Positions 6,865 through 12,006 of a stretch of 12,006 bases of DNA are shown here, piece by piece (position 1 is the stretch's first letter; each line of letters opens with the position of its first letter). Origin of the DNA: an uncultured Actinomycetes bacterium (GTDB lineage: Bacteria > Actinomycetota > Actinomycetes > Nanopelagicales > Nanopelagicaceae); contig CAIJHZ010000046.1 in NCBI GenBank assembly GCA_903820565.1, positions 1-12,006 on the forward strand. Direction: 5' to 3'. A program made the translations under genes and the position numbers. The notes under the pieces are model-generated. The model saw only the letters and a program-made list of their open reading frames with translations. It ran no database searches and was not told the DNA's origin.

Positions 6865-7392
6865 CTACCAAGCCGCAGCGATCTCTGCGCGCGTTAATGT
6901 CAATAACTGTGGGAGAACTTTGGTCTTACTAATTATTGGCATGAAATTCGCATCCCCTCCCCACCGTGGAACAACATGCTGATGAATGTGTTCTGCAACT
7001 CCAGCTCCTGAAATAGCGCCTTGATTCATTCCAAGATTAAAGCCTTCAGGATTTGAAACCGCTCGGATTGTCTTCATTGCGTGAGCCGTCAAGTCACCAA
7101 TCTCATGACGCTCTTGCTCTGTTAAATCTGTTAAATCAGGGACATGTCTATTAGCGCAAATTAAAAGATGGCCAGGATTATATGGATACAGATTCATGAC
7201 AACATAAGCTGATTTTCCGCGATAAACAATCAATCCTTCTTCATCCTGCAATGTCGGAATTCTGCAAAAGGGACACTCGACATTGTTTCCCTCTAGCGGG
7301 CGATTTTCACCACGTAAGTACTCCAACCGATGCGGCGCCCACAAACGCTGCCATCCATCTGGCATTCCTACGCCATCTATTGATGTACTCAT
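6865..7392 (-). CDS. HIT-family nucleotide hydrolase/phosphorylase (Ap4A-type)
   Basis: This is a histidine-triad protein that probably cleaves dinucleoside polyphosphates. The mycobacterial protein at the same locus (Rv2613c) is known as an Ap4A phosphorylase. The triad HIHQH is at His135, His137 and His139 and is followed by VVPRWGGDANFMP. NPGHLLICANRHV (72-84) is the conserved substrate loop. A CPFC pair (Cys40, Cys43) could bind zinc. The 175 residues are normal for the actinobacterial group, with an extra N-terminal segment MPDGWQRLWAPHR that is typical of it. It starts 3 nt after the thrS stop, so the two are co-transcribed and Ap4A removal next to an aminoacyl-tRNA synthetase makes sense, since such enzymes produce Ap4A as a by-product. 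The exact activity (hydrolase or phosphorylase) is inferred from locus and family. Confidence 0.9.
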   Translation of the reverse strand: MSTSIDGVGMPDGWQRLWAPHRLEYLRGENRPLEGNNVECPFCRIPTLQDEEGLIVYRGKSAYVVMNLYPYNPGHLLICANRHVPDLTDLTEQERHEIGDLTAHAMKTIRAVSNPEGFNLGMNQGAISGAGVAEHIHQHVVPRWGGDANFMPIISKTKVLPQLLTLTRAEIAAAW

Positions 7393-7395
7393 CGA

Positions 7396-9384
7396 TTAAA
7401 CCTGCGTGCGTTCCTGAACTACTTTTTTGATTTCAGCAATGGCATCGGCAATCGGGATTCCATTCTTCTGCTCACCATTTCGATAGCGAAAGGAAACAGC
7501 CCCAGCCTTTTGATCTTCTTCACCAGCTATAACCATAAATGGAATCTTCTGCATTTGTGCGTTGCGAACCTTCTTTTGCATACGATCATCTGATGAATCA
7601 AGTTCGGCGCGGATTCCTGCCTTGCGCATTTGCTGAATAACTTCACCTAAGTAATCACCGAAAGTATCAGCCACTGGGATGCCGATTGCTTGAACAGGTG
7701 CAAGCCATGGCGGAAATGCTCCGCTGTAATGCTCTGTTAGAACGCCGAAGAAGCGCTCGATGGATCCAAACAATGCGCGGTGAATCATTACTGGGCGTTG
7801 ACGTGTTCCATCTGTTGCTGAGTATTCCAATTCAAAACGTTGTGGCAATTGGAAATCTACTTGAATCGTGGACATCTGCCATGTGCGACCAATAGCATCT
7901 TTTGCCTGCACTGAAATCTTAGGACCGTAAAAAGCAGCACCACCCTCATCTAAGACAAGTTCAAGATTTTGTGCAGTGGCAGCTCTTCGAAGTGCTTCTG
8001 TTGCCTCAGTCCAATCAGAATCGTCTCCTACAAATTTTTCAGGGTTCTTTGTTGACAGTTCTAAGTAAAAATCATTTAGGCCATAGTCGCGCAGCAGGTT
8101 AAGGACGAAGGTCAGTAAGGAATCTAGTTCGCCAACCATTTGCTCTTTTGTGCAATAAATATGTGCATCATCTTGCGTAAAGCCTCGTGCGCGTGTGATT
8201 CCGTGAAGCACGCCAGATTTCTCGTAACGGTAAACAGTTCCAAACTCAAACAAACGCAAAGGAAGTTCTCGATAGGAACGGCCACGAGATCTGTAAATCA
8301 AATTGTGGAATGGGCAATTCATAGGCTTCATGTAGTACTGCTGCCCGGCACGTTTAACGGTTCCGTCTTCGTTGTACTCCTCATCCAAAATCATTGGTGG
8401 GTACATTCCATCGGCGTACCATTGCAAGTGGCCCGATGTTTCAAATAATGCTGCTTTAGTTAAATGGGGTGAGTACACAAACTCGTAACCCTCTTCTTCA
8501 TGACGAATACGTGAATAATCCTCCATGGCGCGACGCACAATCCCACCCTTTGGATGGAACACAGCAAGGCCTGAACCGATTTCTTCAGGAAATGAAAATA
8601 GATCTAGTTCAGTTCCTAAGCGACGGTGATCGCGTTTTTCTGCCTCTGCTAAAAGCTCTAAATATGCATTGATTTCATCCTGTGAAGGCCAAGCGGTTCC
8701 ATAAATACGTTGCAACATTGGATTCTTTTCAGAACCGCGCCAATAAGCAGCTGCTGTGCGCATCAGTTTAAATGCAGGAATATTCTTGGTAGATGGCAAA
8801 TGAGGTCCTCGGCATAGATCACTCCATACAGGATTGCCGTCGCGACCCAAGTTGTCATAAATAGTTAACTCAGAGCCACCAACTTCGACAGATGCTTCTT
8901 CGCCTGCAGGGCCCTTGATACCAATCAATTCACATTTGTACGGTTCGTGCGCTAACTCCTTTAGGGCATCTGCCTCGGTAGTTACACGGCGCTTGAACCG
9001 TTGACCTTCTTTGATGATTTTGCGCATAGCACTTTCGATTTTTATTAGATCATCAGGGTTAAAGGTGTTTTGCGGATCAAAGTCATAATAGAAACCGTCC
9101 TTTATAGGAGGGCCAATCCCTAATTTGGTATGTGCGTAAACCTCTTGGACAGCCTGTGCCATTACGTGAGCAGTCGAATGCCTCAAAACTTCTAGACCGA
9201 TTGGTGATGAAATTAAAACAGACTCAACTACATCGCCATCAACTAGATCTGTCCATAAATCTTTTAAGATCCCGTTGACTTTACACACAACGACTTCTTT
9301 ATTGTCAGCAAAGATATGAGTTGGACGTTGATCCGGCTCAACTGAAACCTTGGCGCCATCAACTGTGATCGATATCTGAGACAT
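7396..9384 (-). CDS. thrS: Threonyl-tRNA synthetase
   Basis: This enzyme charges tRNA-Thr with threonine in the cytoplasm. All domains are present in 662 residues: TGS domain (about 1-60), editing domain (about 61-230) with His69 and His73 in HSTAHVMAQAV and Cys191/His195 in CRGPHLPS, class II catalytic core (about 250-550) and anticodon-binding domain (about 560-655). The catalytic zinc ligands are Cys356 (MKPMNCPFH), His408 (DDAHIY) and His535 (MIHRALFG), matching E. coli Cys334, His385 and His511. The class II motif 2 region is at about 375-400 (RLFEFGTVYRYEKSGVLHG). The ATG start lies only 4 nt after the pabC stop, with TAGG-type ribosome sites inside pabC. There is no room for a T-box or attenuator directly upstream, so expression follows the pabB operon or an internal promoter. 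Confidence 0.98.
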   Translation of the reverse strand: MSQISITVDGAKVSVEPDQRPTHIFADNKEVVVCKVNGILKDLWTDLVDGDVVESVLISSPIGLEVLRHSTAHVMAQAVQEVYAHTKLGIGPPIKDGFYYDFDPQNTFNPDDLIKIESAMRKIIKEGQRFKRRVTTEADALKELAHEPYKCELIGIKGPAGEEASVEVGGSELTIYDNLGRDGNPVWSDLCRGPHLPSTKNIPAFKLMRTAAAYWRGSEKNPMLQRIYGTAWPSQDEINAYLELLAEAEKRDHRRLGTELDLFSFPEEIGSGLAVFHPKGGIVRRAMEDYSRIRHEEEGYEFVYSPHLTKAALFETSGHLQWYADGMYPPMILDEEYNEDGTVKRAGQQYYMKPMNCPFHNLIYRSRGRSYRELPLRLFEFGTVYRYEKSGVLHGITRARGFTQDDAHIYCTKEQMVGELDSLLTFVLNLLRDYGLNDFYLELSTKNPEKFVGDDSDWTEATEALRRAATAQNLELVLDEGGAAFYGPKISVQAKDAIGRTWQMSTIQVDFQLPQRFELEYSATDGTRQRPVMIHRALFGSIERFFGVLTEHYSGAFPPWLAPVQAIGIPVADTFGDYLGEVIQQMRKAGIRAELDSSDDRMQKKVRNAQMQKIPFMVIAGEEDQKAGAVSFRYRNGEQKNGIPIADAIAEIKKVVQERTQV

Positions 9385-9388
9385 ATGC

Positions 9389-10147
9389 CTAGCCTACCGA
9401 AGTCCTTAGTGCCATCGCGTGTATTTCATCCCTAAATTCAGGTGATTGGGATAATTCTCGGCCATCTATTGAAGCAACGGGCTGTGCAATCCGCAGACTA
9501 CTCAATAAGAATGCTGATTCAATATTCTCTATTTCCGATACCGCGATAGAGCGCACCAACACATCGCAATTCTCAATCACTAAAGCTCGCATAACCCCGG
9601 GCAACACTCCGTCAGAAAGAGGAGGAGTGCACCAGATATCTTCGATCTTGAACAGGATATTGCACACTGAACCTTCGCAAATTTTGCCCTCAGAACTTAT
9701 TACTAATGCCTCATCGAATCCTTGTTCCCGCGCTTGCTCAAGGATTTCGAGTCGATGGTTGTACGGATAACTTTTTATGGGTACCCCATCGTTCACAAGT
9801 GGCTCCGGATGGATTCCAAGTTTTGCAGGTAGCAATTGTTCAGAGTAAGGAAGATGAACCGCTGCCCAATTTCCTGACGCATCAAAGGAAACTCGCAATA
9901 GGCCCGTTGGATGAATTTCTTCCTTTAGCAATGATGCAATCGAGTCCCGAACTAGTTCTTCACTCGGTAAGAGTATTTTCACTCTAGCCGCGCTATTAAC
10001 CGCTCTACGCATATGTCGAGATAACGCCCACGGTTTTCCATCAACGGTTTTAATAGTTTCAAAAATACCAGCGCCTTCTAGCCATCCGAGTGGAGTACAT
10101 CGCGATTGTTCTAGCGGCAGAAAGGATCCATTGGATATTACTTTCAC
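9389..10147 (-). CDS. pabC: Aminodeoxychorismate lyase (class IV aminotransferase family)
   Basis: This pyridoxal-phosphate enzyme most likely splits 4-amino-4-deoxychorismate into 4-aminobenzoate and pyruvate for folate synthesis. With the start at 10147 it has 252 residues. Family marks are GAGIFETIKTVDGKPWALSRH near the N-terminus, the putative cofactor lysine Lys125 (PIKSYPYNHRLEIL), the EALVISSEGKICEGSVCNIL block with Glu158, and LPGVMR near 182-187. I chose the GTG at 10147 because it overlaps the pabB stop as GTGA and has GGGGAGAG upstream. An ATG further upstream at 10207 would add 20 residues that are only the pabB end read in another frame. Branched-chain or D-amino acid aminotransferases are in the same fold family, but pabB directly upstream favours PabC. 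Both the cofactor and a pathway partner are made by genes in this window (PLP from pdxST). Confidence 0.88.
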   Translation of the reverse strand: MKVISNGSFLPLEQSRCTPLGWLEGAGIFETIKTVDGKPWALSRHMRRAVNSAARVKILLPSEELVRDSIASLLKEEIHPTGLLRVSFDASGNWAAVHLPYSEQLLPAKLGIHPEPLVNDGVPIKSYPYNHRLEILEQAREQGFDEALVISSEGKICEGSVCNILFKIEDIWCTPPLSDGVLPGVMRALVIENCDVLVRSIAVSEIENIESAFLLSSLRIAQPVASIDGRELSQSPEFRDEIHAMALRTSVG

Positions 10148-11136
10148 GTTAGCTCTCCCCCAGCGATAGAAATTAATCGTCTGGCTTTCAATTGGGTCTC
10201 TTCCCATTCAGATAGTGGATTACTTCCCCATGTTATTCCGGCTCCAGTACCAAAATTAATCTGTGTATCTTTCCAGAATGTGCGTATCGCAACAGATAGG
10301 GCTGCGTTATTTCCTTCTACCCAGCCTAAAGCACCGCAATAAGGTCCTCGATCAATTTCATTCGCAGAGATGACTTGTGTTGCAGATGATTTTGGTGCCC
10401 CACTGACAGAACCTGGCGGAGAAAGAGCGCTAAAAATTTCGGTCCATGAGATGTTGTCCAATAATTCACCCTGCACATCGGAGACTAGGTGCTGCAGTCC
10501 AGGGTGCTCTTCACTCGAGAGCAATCGAGGGACTTCAACAGTTCCACTCTTGCAGATGCGACCGAGGTCATTTCGCATTAAATCTACGATCATGACATTT
10601 TCTGCTTGATCTTTTGCTCCAAATTTTTCAGTATGTGTTGGCTGGGTACCTTTGATCGGGGACGTTTTTACAGTTGACTCATTGCGAAGTAGAAATAGCT
10701 CGGGTGAAGCAGATGCAATCATTACTCCAGGAATTTCAAGGTAGCTTGCCCATGGCGCAGGATTGTTTTTCAATATCTCAGAAAAAAGTCCGCGTAATGA
10801 TTGCCCGTCATCGGGGTGGGTTAGTCGTCGGCAGGCATTGACTTGATAAACCCATCCCTCTGAAACTGCGTTACGGATGCGCTCGACATAATCGACATAC
10901 TGATCGGCATTCAACGATGAACTCCACAACCCCTTCAGCGGGATCCATGGAGTTATTGGAAAAGGCGCATCTACAACTGTTGCAAACTTTGCAGCTGTGA
11001 AGTGATTTTCAAAAGTTGTTGATACCGCCCAGAATGCACCATCGCTTAAACACTCTGGATCATGTGAAACTTCGACAAGATCGGTCGCAAGCCTGCCACC
11101 CATCCAAAAGAGTGAAGTATTTTCCGCATATGGCAC
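10144..11136 (-). CDS. pabB: Aminodeoxychorismate synthase component I (short PabB)
   Basis: This chorismate-binding enzyme converts chorismate plus ammonia to 4-amino-4-deoxychorismate. PIKGTQPT (160-167) has Lys162, the residue that marks PabB; anthranilate synthase TrpE has alanine there. Other motifs are ENVMIVDLMRNDLGRI (179-194), LSPPGSVSGAPKSSATQVI (238-256) and GTGAGITWGSNPLSEWEET (296-314). At 330 residues it is shorter than E. coli PabB (about 450): the N-terminal half domain is reduced, while the catalytic part is whole. The partner glutaminase PabA is not in the window and may be supplied by a gene elsewhere. The start is GTG at 11136 with no ribosome site but with a TAGCGT box 6 nt upstream, which suggests a leaderless mRNA. 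It overlaps pabC by 4 nt. Confidence 0.9.
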   Translation of the reverse strand: MPYAENTSLFWMGGRLATDLVEVSHDPECLSDGAFWAVSTTFENHFTAAKFATVVDAPFPITPWIPLKGLWSSSLNADQYVDYVERIRNAVSEGWVYQVNACRRLTHPDDGQSLRGLFSEILKNNPAPWASYLEIPGVMIASASPELFLLRNESTVKTSPIKGTQPTHTEKFGAKDQAENVMIVDLMRNDLGRICKSGTVEVPRLLSSEEHPGLQHLVSDVQGELLDNISWTEIFSALSPPGSVSGAPKSSATQVISANEIDRGPYCGALGWVEGNNAALSVAIRTFWKDTQINFGTGAGITWGSNPLSEWEETQLKARRLISIAGGELT

Positions 11137-11148
11137 GGGATAACGCTA
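11137..11148 (-). promoter_or_regulatory. Possible leaderless promoter of the pabB-pabC-thrS-HIT operon
   Basis: On the minus strand TAGCGT (11143-11148) is followed by six bases and then the pabB GTG at 11136. This TAnnnT-N6-start arrangement is the common leaderless pattern in actinobacteria. No Shine-Dalgarno sequence lies before the GTG and the -35 region is weak. The 68-nt gap is shared with the oppositely directed tRNA-Gly promoter. Confidence 0.4.
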
Positions 11149-11164
11149 ACCAATCAACCTCACT

Positions 11165-11194
11165 TTGGCGCTTAGGGCTCTCCTGCGATAGATT
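11165..11194 (+). promoter_or_regulatory. Probable promoter of the tRNA-Gly/tRNA-Cys unit
   Basis: TTGGCG (11165-11170) and TAGATT (11189-11194) are separated by 18 nt. The predicted start is at about 11201, four bases before the mature tRNA-Gly, a normal distance for a tRNA leader. Confidence 0.45.
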
Positions 11195-11204
11195 TGCCTT
11201 CCTC

Positions 11205-11277
11205 GCGGACGTAGCGCAGTTGGTAGCGCGGAACCTTGCCAAGGTTCAGGTCGCCGGTTCGAACCCGGTCGTCCGCT
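11205..11277 (+). tRNA. tRNA-Gly (anticodon GCC)
   Basis: A complete 73-nt cloverleaf. The acceptor stem GCGGACG (11205-11211) pairs with CGTCCGC (11270-11276). The D stem is GCGC/GCGC (11214-11217, 11226-11229), and the anticodon stem GAACC/GGTTC encloses loop TTGCCAA with GCC at 11238-11240. The T arm GCCGG-TTCGAAC-CCGGT has one G-T pair. The discriminator base is T (11277) and the 3' CCA is not encoded. It reads GGC and GGT codons. Confidence 0.97.
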
Positions 11278-11280
11278 CTG

Positions 11281-11338
11281 ATATTCGCCGTTTGGATTGT
11301 TCCCTAATCAGGAATGAGATCTAGCGGCGATATTTTAT
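11281..11338 (+). terminator. Nested hairpin between tRNA-Gly and tRNA-Cys
   Basis: ATATTCGCCG (11281-11290) can pair with CGGCGATAT (11325-11333), leaving one bulged T. An inner hairpin, TTCC-CTAATCA-GGAA (11300-11314), sits inside, and TATTTTAT follows directly. It could be a terminator or attenuator behind tRNA-Gly, or a processing structure in a two-tRNA transcript. The T-run is broken and short and the loop is long, so a strong terminator is doubtful. Confidence 0.35.
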
Positions 11339-11409
11339 GGTCGGGTGGCCGAGAGGCGAGGCAAGGGACTGCAAATCCCTCTACACGGGTTCAAATCCCG
11401 TCCCGACCT
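11339..11409 (+). tRNA. tRNA-Cys (anticodon GCA)
   Basis: A complete 71-nt cloverleaf. The acceptor stem GGTCGGG (11339-11345) pairs with CCCGACC (11402-11408). The anticodon stem AGGGA/TCCCT encloses loop CTGCAAA with GCA at 11371-11373, and the T arm is ACGGG-TTCAAAT-CCCGT. The D arm has a short GCC/GGC stem. The discriminator T (11409) is the identity base expected for cysteine tRNA. CCA is not encoded. Confidence 0.96.
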
Positions 11410-11458
11410 CCATCATTAGTAAAAGAGTTTGGTCTACACACAACGGAGGAAGTTGAAA

Positions 11459-11803
11459 ATGTCTGCAGATGATTCAACCAGGCCTTGGGGTCGGTATGAA
11501 GTTTTGCAGGAAAGTGATTTCCATAAAGTTAAGTGCATCTATGTAATACCTGGTACTCGTCTTTCGTATCAGCGGCACCAAAAGCGTCGCGAACATTGGT
11601 TCATTGTTTCTGGTGTCGCAACCGTTGTTATTGATGGTCAAACATTTGAAAAACATCCGGGTGAAACTGTCAGTGTTGAAATGAGACAGCTCCACCGCAT
11701 AGGAAATTCAGGAAATGAAGAGCTTGTTTTTGTTGAGATTCAAACTGGTACCTATTTTGGTGAAGACGATATTGAGCGAATTGAGGATGATTACGCCCGA
11801 TAA
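11459..11803 (+). CDS. Small cupin of the mannose-6-phosphate isomerase type II family
   Basis: This is a 114-residue single-domain cupin. It matches the C-terminal isomerase part of the two-domain mannose-1-phosphate guanylyltransferase/mannose-6-phosphate isomerase (ManC type): RPWGRYEVL at 8-16, LSYQRHQKRREHW with likely metal ligands Gln38, His40 and Glu45, then VSGVATVVIDG, His79 and the closing GEDDIERIEDDYAR. The start is the ATG at 11459 because GGAGGA (11445-11450) lies 8 nt before it, the best ribosome site in the window; upstream TTG codons are rejected. It probably interconverts mannose 6-phosphate and fructose 6-phosphate, which would feed GDP-mannose supply for PimA, but small cupins of this type may have other substrates or act as sensors. 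It sits alone between tRNA genes, so context does not decide. Confidence 0.85.
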   Translation: MSADDSTRPWGRYEVLQESDFHKVKCIYVIPGTRLSYQRHQKRREHWFIVSGVATVVIDGQTFEKHPGETVSVEMRQLHRIGNSGNEELVFVEIQTGTYFGEDDIERIEDDYAR

Positions 11804-11819
11804 GTCACTGTTGTATAGT
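11791..11819 (+). promoter_or_regulatory. Probable promoter of tRNA-Val
   Basis: TATAGT (11814-11819) with TTACGC (11791-11796) 17 nt upstream, the latter inside the last codons of the cupin gene. The predicted start is at about 11826, a few bases before the mature tRNA at 11832. The -10 box is good and the -35 box is weak. Confidence 0.4.
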
Positions 11820-11831
11820 TCAACCACCTAA

Positions 11832-11903
11832 GGATCGTTGGCTCAGCGGTAGAGCACCACATTGACATTGTGGGGGTCACTGGTTCGATCCCAGTACGGT
11901 CCA
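11832..11903 (+). tRNA. tRNA-Val (anticodon GAC)
   Basis: A complete 72-nt cloverleaf. The acceptor stem GGATCGT (11832-11838) pairs with ACGGTCC (11896-11902) with one T-G pair. The D stem is GCTC/GAGC, and the anticodon stem CCACA/TGTGG encloses loop TTGACAT with GAC at 11864-11866. The T arm is ACTGG-TTCGATC-CCAGT. The discriminator is A (11903) and CCA is not encoded. It reads GTC and GTT codons. Confidence 0.97.
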
Positions 11904-11959
11904 CTTTCATAAGAGATGCCTCACATTCGGCACATATAACCCCTCAATTCGCAATGCCT

Positions 11960-11997
11960 ACTCGCGAGTTCGGCTGATTGATCTTTACAGTTCACGC
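11960..11997 (+). promoter_or_regulatory. Possible leaderless promoter and palindrome at the window end
   Basis: TACAGT (11986-11991) lies six bases before an ATG at 11998, the same TAnnnT-N6-start spacing as at pabB. A perfect 10-bp palindrome, ACTCGCGAGT (11960-11969), sits near where a -35 box or operator would be. No clear -35 hexamer is seen. The sequence from 11904 to this point shows no gene. Confidence 0.3.
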
Positions 11998-12006
11998 ATG
12001 GTTCAA
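11998..12006 (+). CDS. Possible start of a further gene (three codons only)
   Basis: ATG GTT CAA runs to the edge of the window. The only support is the leaderless-type box six bases upstream, and no Shine-Dalgarno sequence is present. The product cannot be named from three codons. Confidence 0.25.

Noticed and set aside
9385..9388. T-box riboswitch or attenuator before thrS
   Set aside because: Only 4 nt separate pabC and thrS, and nothing in the end of pabC suggests a T-box.
10144..11136. Anthranilate synthase TrpE
   Set aside because: Lys162 in PIKGT and the pabC neighbour fit PabB; TrpE has alanine at that position.
11917..11940. Short frame ATG CCT CAC ATT CGG CAC ATA TAA after tRNA-Val
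   Set aside because: Seven codons with no ribosome site; nothing supports translation.
1..12006. CRISPR array, insertion sequence, prophage, toxin-antitoxin or defence system
   Set aside because: No regular repeats, transposase or integrase motifs, or paired small genes of that kind were seen on either strand.

Overview
The window looks like chromosomal DNA from a small-genome, low-to-moderate GC actinobacterium. A freshwater acI-type (Nanopelagicales) relative is my best guess, by inference only. The main reason is the gene order on the minus strand: thrS, HIT hydrolase, pgsA, patA-like acyltransferase, pimA, a membrane protein, pdxS, pdxT, yebC. This is the order I know from mycobacteria and other actinobacteria. 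The base composition is clearly more AT-rich than in those relatives. Most of the content is housekeeping. No insertion sequence, prophage, CRISPR array or defence locus is visible.

Region 1 (11136 down to 6865, minus strand) is a tight operon: pabB, pabC, thrS and a HIT-family nucleotide hydrolase, joined by a 4-nt overlap and gaps of 4 and 3 nt. It covers 4-aminobenzoate (folate precursor) synthesis and threonine charging. No pabA is present in the window.

Region 2 (6260-6847) holds the only plus-strand protein gene inside the minus-strand block. It resembles the middle of the GTPase domain of an EF-G2-like translation factor but lacks the nucleotide-binding motifs. Its start lies 24 nt from the preferred pgsA start, and a good promoter for pgsA lies across its first codons. 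This is the most unusual object in the window.

Region 3 (6235 down to 1, minus strand) begins with pgsA, patA-like and pimA, which together make phosphatidylinositol phosphate and acylated phosphatidylinositol mannosides. A LemA-like membrane protein and a DUF3048 lipoprotein follow with overlapping reading frames. Next come pdxS and pdxT, the two subunits of the DXP-independent pyridoxal 5'-phosphate synthase, and then yebC, which is cut by the window edge.

Region 4 (11137-12006, plus strand) holds tRNA-Gly(GCC), tRNA-Cys(GCA), a small mannose-6-phosphate-isomerase-type cupin gene and tRNA-Val(GAC). At the very end is a possible start of another gene. Several start codons (pabB, pgsA, position 11998) have no Shine-Dalgarno sequence but carry a TAnnnT box 6 to 8 nt upstream, which suggests leaderless or nearly leaderless mRNAs.
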